From contig CANNFU010000002.1 of the NCBI GenBank assembly GCA_947503965.1, positions 62,001 to 126,000 of the forward strand: 64,000 bases of DNA, written 5' to 3'. Source of the DNA: an uncultured Paracoccaceae bacterium. Lineage in GTDB: Bacteria; Pseudomonadota; Alphaproteobacteria; Rhodobacterales; Rhodobacteraceae. The notes under the pieces are model-generated. The model was not told the origin of the DNA and did not search any database. It worked only from the letters and a program-made list of their open reading frames with translations. Both the position numbers and the translations under genes were made by a program. Every line of letters starts with the position of its first letter. The first letter of the stretch is position 1. Below, piece after piece: positions 1-8,885 of the stretch.

Positions 1-669
1 CACCATCCCGTTGCGGGTGGCGGAAAACGGGCGACAGGCGTCCTTGGACATCACGCGCAGCCCTTCCCATGCCTTGATCCCGCCAAAACACAACATCGCC
101 TCGGACCCACCGGTCACCATCACGGGCGCCATGCCACATCGCACCATATTGAACGCCTGCCCCATCGCGTGATTGGATGACGCACAGGCCGTCGCCACGG
201 TAAAGGACGGCCCGCGCAGGTTCCATTCCATCGACACATGGCTGGCGGCGGCGTTGTTCATGAGCTTGGGCACGATAAAGGGATGAACGCGGTTCTTTCC
301 CGCCTCATAGACCGCGCGGTAGTTTTCATCCTGCGTGTTCAGACCACCACCTGACGTGCCCAGAACCACGCCAGAGCGATCCGCCAGATCACCGGTAAAG
401 CTCAACCCCGATTGCGCAATTGCTTCGCGCGCAGCCAACAAGGTAAACTGCGTAAAGCGATCATAAAGCGCGATTTGCTGGCGATTGAAATGCGCGGTCT
501 CATCATATCCTTTGATCTGACCGCCGATCTGGATTGAAAGCCGCCCCACATCCGCGATCTCAAGCGGACCAATCCCGCACTGCCCTTCGCGCATGGCGGC
601 GAATGTGGATGCGACATCGGCCCCTAATGGGTTGATCGTGCCCGCACCGGTAATGACGACCCGGTGCAT
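1..669 (-). CDS. Beta-ketoacyl-ACP synthase, FabF/KAS II type (partial, runs off left edge)
   Basis: Condensing enzyme that extends an acyl-ACP with malonyl-ACP. Only the first 223 residues lie in the window; the C-terminal His/His half is outside. The N-terminus MHRVVITGAG is the usual KAS start, and the nucleophile cysteine sits in TACASSNHAMG at about residue 162. Its ATG (667-669) directly follows the stop codon of the acyl carrier protein with no spacer, so the two are translationally coupled and probably dedicated to each other. With lpxD next upstream, a role in a special envelope acyl chain is an inference. Confidence 0.92.
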   Translation of the reverse strand, partial: MHRVVITGAGTINPLGADVASTFAAMREGQCGIGPLEIADVGRLSIQIGGQIKGYDETAHFNRQQIALYDRFTQFTLLAAREAIAQSGLSFTGDLADRSGVVLGTSGGGLNTQDENYRAVYEAGKNRVHPFIVPKLMNNAAASHVSMEWNLRGPSFTVATACASSNHAMGQAFNMVRCGMAPVMVTGGSEAMLCFGGIKAWEGLRVMSKDACRPFSATRNGMV

Positions 670-930
670 TTACTTGCCCTGCTCCGCCCGAAGTTTTGTC
701 ACAGCATCGACAATGGCGCCGACCGACGAGATGTCGAAATCGCTGGCGCTGGGTTCATTGGCGTTGAAGGGCACCGCGATGTCAAACGCCTCTTCAATCG
801 CAAAGATGCTCTCAACCAGGCCAAGGCTATCGATGCCGATATCCTCAAGCGTGTTTTCCATTTTGATATCAGAGGGTTCCAACATTGCCTGTTCCGCAAT
901 GATCGCGATCACCTGTTCCTTGATGTTCAT
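670..930 (-). CDS. Acyl carrier protein
   Basis: An 86-residue ACP. The phosphopantetheine attachment motif GIDSLGLVE places the modified serine at residue 35, and the acidic helices around it are typical. It is not a close look-alike of housekeeping AcpP, and it lies between lpxD and a ketoacyl synthase, so it probably serves a dedicated acyl chain. An AcpXL-like role is possible but not shown by sequence. The stop codon abuts the start of the downstream synthase. Confidence 0.93.
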   Translation of the reverse strand: MNIKEQVIAIIAEQAMLEPSDIKMENTLEDIGIDSLGLVESIFAIEEAFDIAVPFNANEPSASDFDISSVGAIVDAVTKLRAEQGK

Positions 931-1009
931 CGACGTAAGACCCGTATTGCTGCAAGATCATATCGTTGCCGGGGATGTAGTCGTTTTAAGAACCGTTTGA
1001 AACCTGCAA

Positions 1010-2071
1010 TCACCGTTTTCCAAGATCACGCAAAAGCCGCGGCAGACGGCGCAACGCCTTGTAGCTGTCGATATGGGTCTGCATCTTGGTCGCCGGATAC
1101 CCCATCATGACGCGGCCCGCCGGGACATTGGACAAAACCACCGCACCGCCGCCCAGAACGACATCATCCCCCACCTTCAGATTGTCGGCGACACCGGCCT
1201 TGCCCCCAACGACGACCCGGTCACCGATCATCGTTGATCCGGCAATGCCCGCCTGCGCGCACAGCAGACAGTGTGCGCCGACGATCACGTTATGGCCAAC
1301 CTGCACAAGATTATCGACCTTCGTGCCCGACCCGATCCGCGTGGCCCTGATCGTTCCGGCATCTACCGTGGAATTCGCCCCGATCTCTACATCGTCACCG
1401 ATTTCAACACCGCCGAGCGAATGTATGCGATGCCAGGTCGGGTCATCGGGCGGGGCAAGCGGCGTGTTTCCCAGTGTCTCGCGGGCGATTTCGACATTTG
1501 CAGGTGCCACGCTGACAAAGGAAAACCCATCACCACCAATCGCAACATTCGGTTGCAGGATCACCCGCGCCCCAACCGTTGTGCCGCGCTGCAGGCGCAC
1601 GCCGGCATGGATCTGACAGTTCTCTCCGATAGCAACACCGGGACCGATGCTGACGTGATCAGCAACCCAGCTTCCCGCGCCAATCGTCGCGCCCGCACCA
1701 ACCATCGTAAATGGCCCGATACTGACATCCGCACCAATCTTTGCAGTTGGATCAACCAACGCATGCGCAGACACACCCTGCCCCGGCAGTGGTTGGTCCA
1801 GCATTTGTGTCAACTGCGCCATCGCGAGCCGCGCGCGCGGCGCGATGATGGCTGCCACAAGCCCCAGCGCCTGCCAATCCGCACCGGGCCAGACAACAGC
1901 GGCACGCGCGTTGCCTTGGGCCAACGCATCCGCATAGGCAGGTGTCATCGCAAGGGCGAGATCATCCGGCCCTGCACTGCCAGGCTCTGACGCACCGGTA
2001 ACCGACAGATCAACGGCGCCAAGGGCCTCTGCCCCCAGCGCCGCTGCGATGTCTTTTATGGAATGTGCCAT
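1010..2071 (-). CDS. lpxD: UDP-3-O-acylglucosamine N-acyltransferase LpxD
   Basis: Third step of lipid A synthesis: transfer of a 3-hydroxyacyl chain from ACP to the 2-amino group of UDP-3-O-acylglucosamine in the cytoplasm. At 353 residues it has the family length. The first 100 residues form the uridine-binding domain. From about residue 105 a left-handed beta helix of hexapeptide repeats runs to residue 330. The general base histidine is His260 in [10 protein letters not shown]. The C-terminus is a basic helix. The ACP and ketoacyl synthase just downstream on the same strand fit acyl supply for lipid A. Confidence 0.95.
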   Translation of the reverse strand: MAHSIKDIAAALGAEALGAVDLSVTGASEPGSAGPDDLALAMTPAYADALAQGNARAAVVWPGADWQALGLVAAIIAPRARLAMAQLTQMLDQPLPGQGVSAHALVDPTAKIGADVSIGPFTMVGAGATIGAGSWVADHVSIGPGVAIGENCQIHAGVRLQRGTTVGARVILQPNVAIGGDGFSFVSVAPANVEIARETLGNTPLAPPDDPTWHRIHSLGGVEIGDDVEIGANSTVDAGTIRATRIGSGTKVDNLVQVGHNVIVGAHCLLCAQAGIAGSTMIGDRVVVGGKAGVADNLKVGDDVVLGGGAVVLSNVPAGRVMMGYPATKMQTHIDSYKALRRLPRLLRDLGKR

Positions 2072-2102
2072 TATGCCCCCGGATCAATGCCCGAAGTCAG
2101 AT

Positions 2103-3716
2103 TTACCCGCCAACAGCGCGGATCACCACCCCTTCGCGGGCCAGCGCGTTCCAGATACGCCCGTCACGTCCGTAGACATCGCGGCGGTACTGCATCGGGC
2201 CTTCGGCTTGCGTGAAGGCCGTGCGATACACCAGATGCACCGGCACAGGCTCCGCCAGATCAACGCGGCGTTCACGCCCTGTGCGTAGCTCTGCCTGAAA
2301 GAATGCCTCTGGGTCAGCCGTTTGCCGCGCCAGCAGCGCATAGGCAAAATCGAACGGGTCCGCCAAACGGATACATCCGTGGCTGTAAGCGCGGGTTTCG
2401 CGACCAAACAGGCTTTTGGCAGGCGTATCATGTAGATAGATGTTGTAACGGTTCGGGAACATGAACTTGACCAGCCCCAGCGCATTGCCCCGGCTGGGCG
2501 GCTGACGCATCGAATAGGGAAAGTTCGTGCGGCTGTAATTCGAGAAATCAACCGCGTTCCGATCCACCACACGGCCGCGCGCGTCTGTGATGATCAGTTG
2601 ATTGACTGCGTTGGGATTGCGCTGCAGTTGCGGCAGATATTCCTTGGTGATGATCGAACGCGGGACATACCAGCTTGGGTTGATCACCATGAATTCCATC
2701 ACGTCCGAAAACTCGGGGCTTTCGCGATCATTCTCACGCGCACCGATCACCGAGCGGGTCGAGAATGTCTCAACATCATTGTCGATGATCTTTGCGGAAA
2801 AGTCGGTCAGGTTGACCCAGATATGCCGCTGTCCCTTCGGGCGGTTGATCCAGCGTTCCCGTTCCATCGCGACGATGATCGATTGCAGACGCTCTGCCAC
2901 GGTCCGGTTGATCTCGCGCAGCGTGCCCGGCCCGGCTGTGCCATCAACGGCTAGCCCATGTGCCTGCTGAAACCGCTGCACAGCGGCGACGATCATATCG
3001 TCATAGCTTTGCGTATTAGTGCGGCGCAGAAAACCCATTGTGATCAATCGGTTGCGCAACGCCACAACGCGCGCGCCGGTATCGCCGCGTTCAAGTTTAT
3101 TGCCCGGCACCGTGGGGCCCCAACCCCCATCCGCCAACAGACGCTCCAACTCCATCTTTTGGCGCATCAGACGTGTGTATTCGGGTGAACTGGGTGGCAA
3201 AGTGCGCAGAAACGCAGCGGGGTTTGATAAGGTAAACGCCTCGATCGTTTGCAACCGCGACCGATACGGAACCTGCCGGCGAATATTGCCATCAACCTGC
3301 GACGGGACCAGCATGCCGGTTTGAACGTCGCGGACATATTGCAGGAACTTGCGGCTTAGCTCGACTTCCAACCGACCTTGCTGCGCGGGCGTTTGTGCGG
3401 CCTGCAACTGCGCCATCAGCGCATCCACATCATAGCGCCCGGCGGGCAAACCGTGATCACCGGCAGCGGCAAAGGCGGTCATCAACGCATTGCGACGGCG
3501 GCGATCCGAACTTGTGCTCCAAATCCCTTCAAAGTTGCGCGCCCGGTAAAATGCGACCAAATCATCGTCACGCGCCGCAGCTTGGGCGACTGCCTGACGA
3601 AATTCGGAGACTTGCGCCTGAGCAGCAGGCGCGATGGCAAAAAAAGCAGCGATAAGTGAAAGAAGTGGAAAAATCTTCAACGTAATCAAAAGACTTGGCA
3701 GACGAAAAAATCGCAT
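2103..3716 (-). CDS. L,D-transpeptidase, YcbB/LdtD type
   Basis: Periplasmic enzyme forming 3-3 cross-links in peptidoglycan. The protein has 537 residues. An N-terminal hydrophobic segment (residues 5-35) ending in APAAQAQ looks like a signal peptide. A scaffold region follows, then a PG_binding_1 domain at about 205-275 and the YkuD catalytic domain from about 295. The catalytic signature HDTP (429-432) followed by SHGCIRL puts the nucleophile at Cys448. It ends 32 bp upstream of lpxD on the same strand, so co-transcription of the envelope genes is likely. Confidence 0.93.
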   Translation of the reverse strand: MRFFRLPSLLITLKIFPLLSLIAAFFAIAPAAQAQVSEFRQAVAQAAARDDDLVAFYRARNFEGIWSTSSDRRRRNALMTAFAAAGDHGLPAGRYDVDALMAQLQAAQTPAQQGRLEVELSRKFLQYVRDVQTGMLVPSQVDGNIRRQVPYRSRLQTIEAFTLSNPAAFLRTLPPSSPEYTRLMRQKMELERLLADGGWGPTVPGNKLERGDTGARVVALRNRLITMGFLRRTNTQSYDDMIVAAVQRFQQAHGLAVDGTAGPGTLREINRTVAERLQSIIVAMERERWINRPKGQRHIWVNLTDFSAKIIDNDVETFSTRSVIGARENDRESPEFSDVMEFMVINPSWYVPRSIITKEYLPQLQRNPNAVNQLIITDARGRVVDRNAVDFSNYSRTNFPYSMRQPPSRGNALGLVKFMFPNRYNIYLHDTPAKSLFGRETRAYSHGCIRLADPFDFAYALLARQTADPEAFFQAELRTGRERRVDLAEPVPVHLVYRTAFTQAEGPMQYRRDVYGRDGRIWNALAREGVVIRAVGG

Positions 3717-4035
3717 AATGACGAACCCTTACCTGAGTATACAAAAAACTGTAATGCAGCAGACACTGTGTGTTGAGTAGGATTATCCTTACCCGTTACA
3801 GCTGTTTTCATAAACAAGCGAATGGCACTGAAAACAGAAAATATACACGACCGTTGCCGCAATAACCGATATTCAGGTCAGAAAACCTTACCACTTCTGC
3901 GCAGATTCTCGCCGATTTTCCCGACGTTAACCTTCAACGCGGTAAACAGGACTTGGTCAACGAATCGAAATATGCCATACATGTCTCACATCTTGGGGGC
4001 ATAATGGCAATAAATCCGCTGTAAAGCGGATAGAG
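3717..4035. other. Intergenic region between divergent cell-wall genes
   Basis: About 320 bases between the divergent L,D-transpeptidase and DUF882 genes. It is more AT-rich than the genes around it and must hold both promoters. A 60-codon open frame at 3822-4004 has no recognisable protein and no good ribosome binding site, so I do not call it a gene. Confidence 0.6.
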
Positions 4036-4062
4036 ATGGGCGACGGGACAGGCGCTGTAGAC

Positions 4063-4632
4063 ATGATGAAAAAGACTTCCGCGGGAATTTCCCGTCGTGG
4101 ATTGTTGGGCGCGTTTGCGGCTTCTGCGGTAGCGGCAGCGCCAACTTATTCAAACGCAGCAGGCTTTTTGCGCGGCGCAGGCGACATCCGCCGCATTGCA
4201 ATGCATTCCGGCCGAACCGGCGAACATCTTGAAACGATCTACTGGATCGAGGGAGAGTATATCGCCGAAGCCGTGCGTGAAATTAACGTACACATGCGTG
4301 ATTGGCGCACAGGTGAGGCTGTTCAGATGGACCTGCGCACCATCGATATCATGTCCGCAGCACTGAACCTGATGGATACGGATGAACCTTACCTGTTGCT
4401 GTCGGGCTACCGTTCGCCTCAGACCAACAATATGCTGCGTTCAAGATCAGGCGGTGTTGCACGCAACTCCTTGCATATGCGTGGCCAGGCCGCCGATTTG
4501 CGGCTGACCAGCAGAAGCCCAACCCAGATCGCAAATGCTGCTATCGCGTGCCGTGCAGGTGGTGTCGGCAAGTATAACGGGTCCAACTTCGTGCATATGG
4601 ATTGTGGTCCGATCCGCAGCTGGCGCGGCTGA
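4063..4632 (+). CDS. Tat-exported DUF882 / M15-type peptidase (YcbK-like)
   Basis: Predicted zinc peptidase of the D-Ala-D-Ala carboxypeptidase fold acting on peptidoglycan in the periplasm. The start chosen here gives a short basic n-region followed by the twin-arginine sequence SRRGLLGAFAASAVAAAP; an ATG at 4036 would add nine residues. After the signal come SGYRSPQTNNMLR and SLHMRGQAADLRL, then FVHMDCGPIRSW. These give the metal ligands His138, Asp145 and His178, numbered from this start. It is transcribed divergently from the L,D-transpeptidase, which fits a shared cell-wall role. Confidence 0.88.
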   Translation: MMKKTSAGISRRGLLGAFAASAVAAAPTYSNAAGFLRGAGDIRRIAMHSGRTGEHLETIYWIEGEYIAEAVREINVHMRDWRTGEAVQMDLRTIDIMSAALNLMDTDEPYLLLSGYRSPQTNNMLRSRSGGVARNSLHMRGQAADLRLTSRSPTQIANAAIACRAGGVGKYNGSNFVHMDCGPIRSWRG

Positions 4633-4683
4633 TCCGGAAAGGCACGCATCGGGTAAATGCACTTTGCCGGATGGACTGCGTTG

Positions 4684-5622
4684 TCAGTCCAGCACCACCG
4701 GCGACGGACCGGACCGCAGGTTATCACGCACAGCCGAGATAATCGCATCTGACAAAAGCCTGAACATATCGGCGCCAGACCCGCTGCGCCAGACCAGCCC
4801 AATCGTGCGCATCATGCTGCTGCGCCGGAACGGTATGACCGTTACATTGCTCGCCCTGCCCTCGATCTCGGATTTGACATAAAGGCGCGGCAAACAGGCG
4901 ACGCCCATGCCCATGCCGACCATCTGGCGAATGGCATCCAGACTTGTCCCTTCATAATCACGCGCCAGTATAGCATCATGTTGTCGACATAGCGCCGCGA
5001 TTTGCGCGTGCATGGCATAATCCGGCCCCAGAGATAGGACGGTCTGACCTGATAAAGCATCCTCGCTGACAATGGTTTCACGTGCGAGCAGGTGATCAGA
5101 GGACACCGCCATCAAAAACGGTTCGCGAAACAATCGCTTCGCTGTCAGGTCCGCGCCCGGTTCCGGAAGTTGCGTCAAGATCACATCAAGGCCGCCTTCC
5201 AGCAGCCCACTACGCAGGTCGCGTGGTGGTGCCTCGCGAATATAAAGCCGCAAGTCAGGATATTGCGCATGCAAACGCTCGACCACGAAAGGTAAAAGGT
5301 AGGGGCCGATTGTCGGAGTCGTGCCAAGCCGGATTGTCCCGGCCATGCCGGTCCGCAAACGTGCGGTCATATCAACGATGCCACGCACCTCATCCACCGC
5401 ACGCCGCGCGCGCGAGAGCACCTCGCGCCCCTCTGGCGTCAATGTTACCGGGCCGCGCCCGCGTTCGACCAGCCGGACGGCAAGCAGTGTTTCCAGATTA
5501 CCGATTTGCAAGCTTAACGAAGGTTGACTGATCCCCAGCATCTCGGCCGCCTTGCGAAAATGGCGCGTCTCCGACAGCGCAATCAGATAGCGTAGCTGAC
5601 GCAAACTTGGCAACGAACTCAT
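4684..5622 (-). CDS. LysR-type regulator of the OxyR subfamily, lacking the peroxidatic cysteine
   Basis: A 312-residue LysR regulator. The winged helix-turn-helix is in residues 5-65 (ALSETRHFRKAAEMLG, then SQPSLSLQI), and the effector domain runs to the end. The sequence follows OxyR closely, including the stretch DYEGTSLDAIRQMVGMGMG. At the redox site, OxyR has Cys-x8-Cys (C199/C208 in E. coli). Here the first position aligns with Ala203 and only the second cysteine (Cys212) is kept. It is therefore unlikely to sense peroxide by the classical disulfide. An ATAG-N7-CTAT palindrome lies just upstream, which suggests autoregulation. Confidence 0.88.
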   Translation of the reverse strand: MSSLPSLRQLRYLIALSETRHFRKAAEMLGISQPSLSLQIGNLETLLAVRLVERGRGPVTLTPEGREVLSRARRAVDEVRGIVDMTARLRTGMAGTIRLGTTPTIGPYLLPFVVERLHAQYPDLRLYIREAPPRDLRSGLLEGGLDVILTQLPEPGADLTAKRLFREPFLMAVSSDHLLARETIVSEDALSGQTVLSLGPDYAMHAQIAALCRQHDAILARDYEGTSLDAIRQMVGMGMGVACLPRLYVKSEIEGRASNVTVIPFRRSSMMRTIGLVWRSGSGADMFRLLSDAIISAVRDNLRSGPSPVVLD

Positions 5623-5634
5623 AAATGCTCCATC

Positions 5635-5653
5635 TGATAGGTTTTTCCTATCA
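5635..5653. promoter_or_regulatory. Palindrome TGATAGG-N5-CCTATCA, OxyR-type operator
   Basis: A perfect 7-bp inverted repeat with a TTTTT spacer, 12 bp upstream of the LysR/OxyR-like start codon. It contains ATAG-N7-CTAT, the known OxyR half-operator pattern. A second in-phase ATAG/CTAT pair, as in full OxyR tetramer sites, is not apparent. The most likely use is binding of the adjacent regulator to its own promoter, possibly also acting on the divergent mrp operon. Confidence 0.7.
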
Positions 5654-5791
5654 TATTGTAGCAGATGATTGCCTTTACACCTAGTTACATCCGTTTATGT
5701 ATGCATTTAACCAAAACGTCTGAGGTAAAAATGCGCAATCGAACCATATCGCCATGTCAAACACGCTTTGTGGATCAACTGATTGCCTCGG

Positions 5792-8110
5792 ATGATCCGG
5801 GCACTATGTCGCAGTCTTGAAGAAAAAACCTTTTTGTCCGGAATAATCAGAGTGAATGAATCACCCTCCCCACGCTGGATAACGCCCGCCGGTTTGTTGC
5901 CTGTGGTCGTGGCAGGTGCACTGTTTTTCTACTTTGTGCAGATGGTTCCTGCAATCGCGGATGGGCAGACGCTGCGACATGTCATAGAATGGGTGCCCAG
6001 TCTTGGGGTCAATATCAGCTTTCTGATCGACGGGCTTAGCCTGACCTTTGCCCTGCTGATCACGGGTATAGGCGCACTGGTGATGCTGTATTCGGCCCGC
6101 TATCTGGCCGGGCACGTGCATCAGGCCCGATTTTCGCTGTTTCTGACCAGCTTCATGCTGGCCATGCTTGGTGTAGTATTGTCCGACAACCTGTTGGGTT
6201 TGTTCGTTTTCTGGGAACTGACGACAATTACCTCCTATCTGTTGATCGGCTTTAGCCACGCGACACAGAAATCGCGGCGCTCGGCCTTGCAGGCGTTGCT
6301 TGTGACGGGCGTGGGTGGGCTGGCTTTGCTGGCGGCGATTGTGCTGATCGGAAATGCGGCTGGCACATTTGAATTATCTGAAATCCGCGCGATGCCCGGC
6401 GTCCTGACGCAAAGCGTCGCATATCTGCCGATCCTGCTGTTAGTCTTGCTGGGAACGTTCACCAAATCCGCGCAAATCCCGTTCCATTTCTGGCTGCCCA
6501 ATGCAATGGCTGCCCCGACCCCGGTCAGCGCCTATCTGCACTCTGCCACGATGGTGAAGGCCGGTGTCTATCTGATGGCGCGCATGCATCCGTCACTCAG
6601 CGGCACAGACGTCTGGCTGTGGACGTTGACGATTGCGGGTGCGATCACGATGGTTTTTGCGTCTGTGATGGCGCTGCGCCAGACCGACCTGAAGCTGGCA
6701 CTCGCCTACACCACGCTGATGGCGCTGGGTGCGCTGACACTGCTGTTGGGCAATGACAGTGCCTATACCATCACGGCCGCCGCAACCTTCCTGATCGTGC
6801 ACTCGCTTTACAAGGCTGCTTTGTTTCTTGTTGTCGGCATTCTGGATCATCAGACAGGCACGCGGGACGCCAATAAACTGTTTGGCCTTGCATCAGCCAT
6901 GCCGGTTACGGCGACCGCTGCGGCTATTGCGGCGCTTTCGATGGCTGGTTTTCCCCCATTCCTTGGCTTTATCGGAAAAGAGCTGAAATATGCAGGCGCG
7001 CTTGCCGTGGCCTCTGAACCGATCCTTGTCGCCGGGGCTTTCTTGATCGCCAGCGCGCTGATGGTCGCAATCGCGGGTATCGTGTCCTTCCGCCCGTTCT
7101 GGAGCAGATCCGGCGACCCGATCCCCAACGTGAAAGAGGCACCGTGGCCGATGCTGGTTGGTCCGATCGTTCTAGCCGTTCTGGGCGCGTTGTTCGGGAT
7201 TTTCCCTGATCTGCTGGCCGCTTCTCTGGTAAATCCGACGGTCGAGGCGATCCTGGGACCAGCGCAAGAGGCGAAACCGCTTCAGCTGTGGGCGGGTGTC
7301 AATCTTCCGCTGGCGCTGAGCGTGGCGACGTTTGTTCTGGGCTTCACCCTCTATTTTTACAAGATCCAACTGCGCAACATGCTGATCAGACTAGTGGATA
7401 GCAGCCCCAGCTTTGATCGCGGATGGGACAAGCTGTTGGCGGCTGTTCTTGCAGGCGCCAAATGGCAAACACGTGTTATTCAGACCGGCGTGCTGCGCCG
7501 CTATATGTTCATCACGTTTGGAACGGCATTGGCCGCAATGGCCGGTACGCTGATCATCAAGGATGTGGTAATGCCTGTGCTGGGCGTGCCAGACGTCACA
7601 ATTGCGGACTGGCTGGTATTCCTGCTTGTCCTGCTGGGCACCGGGCTGACCGCGATTACCAACTCTCGGATCGCGGCGATTGCCGGTCTTGGGGTTGTTG
7701 GCATCGGCATTGCGATGATCTTTATTCTTTACAGTGCGCCAGATGTTGCGATCACCCAGCTATTGGTTGAAACACTGATTGTCGTGCTTTTCGCTGCCGC
7801 CGCACTGCGCCTGCCCGGCATGGGCTCAGAGCCGTTGCGATCACGTCCGTTGGACGCGTTGCTGGCGATTGGGCTGGGCGTGTCCACGACGGCCGTCTTG
7901 CTGATGGTCACGTCAGGCCCGATTGATCTTGAACTGACCACGTTTTTCCAGACGGCAAGCTGGCCGCAGGCGTTCGGACAGAACATCGTCAACGTGATCC
8001 TTGTTGATTTCCGTGCCCTGGATACGTTTGGCGAGATTGCCGTGGTGATGGTGGCCGCGATTGCGATCTATGCCCTTCTGAAAAGCAAACCCGAAAAGGA
8101 CCAGACATGA
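5792..8110 (+). CDS. mrpA: Mrp antiporter subunit A
   Basis: Largest subunit of the Mrp (Mnh/Pha) Na+(K+)/H+ antiporter in the inner membrane, homologous to NuoL. About 772 residues, nearly all transmembrane. The conserved antiporter core is clear: FWELTTITSYLLIGF, then KSAQIPFHFWLPNAM and APTPVSAYLHSATMVKAGVYL. The C-terminal third carries the extra MrpA domain (SAPDVAITQLLVETL). The start is uncertain: TTG 5783, ATG 5792 and GTG 5852 are all in frame and none has a strong ribosome binding site; I chose the ATG. It overlaps mrpB by 4 bp. Confidence 0.94.
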   Translation: MIRALCRSLEEKTFLSGIIRVNESPSPRWITPAGLLPVVVAGALFFYFVQMVPAIADGQTLRHVIEWVPSLGVNISFLIDGLSLTFALLITGIGALVMLYSARYLAGHVHQARFSLFLTSFMLAMLGVVLSDNLLGLFVFWELTTITSYLLIGFSHATQKSRRSALQALLVTGVGGLALLAAIVLIGNAAGTFELSEIRAMPGVLTQSVAYLPILLLVLLGTFTKSAQIPFHFWLPNAMAAPTPVSAYLHSATMVKAGVYLMARMHPSLSGTDVWLWTLTIAGAITMVFASVMALRQTDLKLALAYTTLMALGALTLLLGNDSAYTITAAATFLIVHSLYKAALFLVVGILDHQTGTRDANKLFGLASAMPVTATAAAIAALSMAGFPPFLGFIGKELKYAGALAVASEPILVAGAFLIASALMVAIAGIVSFRPFWSRSGDPIPNVKEAPWPMLVGPIVLAVLGALFGIFPDLLAASLVNPTVEAILGPAQEAKPLQLWAGVNLPLALSVATFVLGFTLYFYKIQLRNMLIRLVDSSPSFDRGWDKLLAAVLAGAKWQTRVIQTGVLRRYMFITFGTALAAMAGTLIIKDVVMPVLGVPDVTIADWLVFLLVLLGTGLTAITNSRIAAIAGLGVVGIGIAMIFILYSAPDVAITQLLVETLIVVLFAAAALRLPGMGSEPLRSRPLDALLAIGLGVSTTAVLLMVTSGPIDLELTTFFQTASWPQAFGQNIVNVILVDFRALDTFGEIAVVMVAAIAIYALLKSKPEKDQT

Positions 8111-8526
8111 ATTCCGTCATCCTGATCGCCGGGGCCCGGCTGCAGGTTGTCCTGCTTTTGGTTTTTTCGGCCTATATGCTGTTGCGCGGACACAACGCGC
8201 CCGGTGGCGGTTTTATCGGTGGTCTGATCGCGGCGACAGGCTTTGTGGTTTATGCGATTGCCTGCGGCACAAAAGATGCCCGCGCCGCATTGCGCTTTGA
8301 CCCCGCGAATATTGCAGCGGTCGGATTGGGCGTGGCGCTTTTGGCCGGGATTGTCGCGATCCTGTGGGGTGATGCATTGTTCACAGGCCAGTGGTTGTTC
8401 ATCGGCGAGACAGAGACCGACAAGGGGCTGCCCCTGTCCACCATTCTGGTCTTTGACATCGGCGTTTATCTGGTCGTGCTTGGCGCGGTTCTGTCCATCG
8501 TCTTTGCCCTGGAAGAGACGAGCTGA
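8107..8526 (+). CDS. mrpB: Mrp antiporter subunit B
   Basis: Small membrane subunit of 139 residues with about four transmembrane helices and the conserved GHNAPGGGFIGGL motif of MnhB proteins. It is a separate gene here, whereas some proteobacteria fuse it to subunit A. It overlaps mrpA by 4 bp, and its TGA shares one base with the ATG of mrpC. Confidence 0.94.
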   Translation: MNSVILIAGARLQVVLLLVFSAYMLLRGHNAPGGGFIGGLIAATGFVVYAIACGTKDARAALRFDPANIAAVGLGVALLAGIVAILWGDALFTGQWLFIGETETDKGLPLSTILVFDIGVYLVVLGAVLSIVFALEETS

Positions 8527-8885
8527 TGGAGCAATTGCTTTCTGTTCTGATCGGCGTGCTTGTTGCCGCCTCTGTCTATCTGATGATGGGGCGCAATCTA
8601 TTGCGTTTCCTTTTTGGGCTGATCCTGTTGTCAAACGCGGCCAACCTGACAATTTTCGTGGCAGGCAGGCTGACACCCGGTGCGCCCGCGCTGGTTCCCG
8701 AAGGTCTGGATGCGCCAGTGGGTGATGTGGCGAACGCCCTGCCCCAGGCGCTTGTCCTGACGGCCATCGTGATCGGCTTTGGCCTGTTTGCCTTTGCACT
8801 GATTCTGGCGGTGCGCGCCTATCGCAGTCTGGGCACTTTGAATACCGACGACATGCGCGTCGCCGAACCGAAAGATCAGGTATGA
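8526..8885 (+). CDS. mrpC: Mrp antiporter subunit C (NuoK-like)
   Basis: A 119-residue homologue of NuoK with three transmembrane helices. The motif NLLRFLFGLILLSNAANL and the later ALPQALVLTAIVIGFG are characteristic of MrpC. It is translationally coupled on both sides, overlapping mrpD by 4 bp. Confidence 0.94.
   Translation: MEQLLSVLIGVLVAASVYLMMGRNLLRFLFGLILLSNAANLTIFVAGRLTPGAPALVPEGLDAPVGDVANALPQALVLTAIVIGFGLFAFALILAVRAYRSLGTLNTDDMRVAEPKDQV

Noticed and set aside
3822..4004. 60-codon ORF in the divergent cell-wall promoter region
   Set aside because: No ribosome binding site, no recognisable sequence and unusual composition; more likely promoter DNA.
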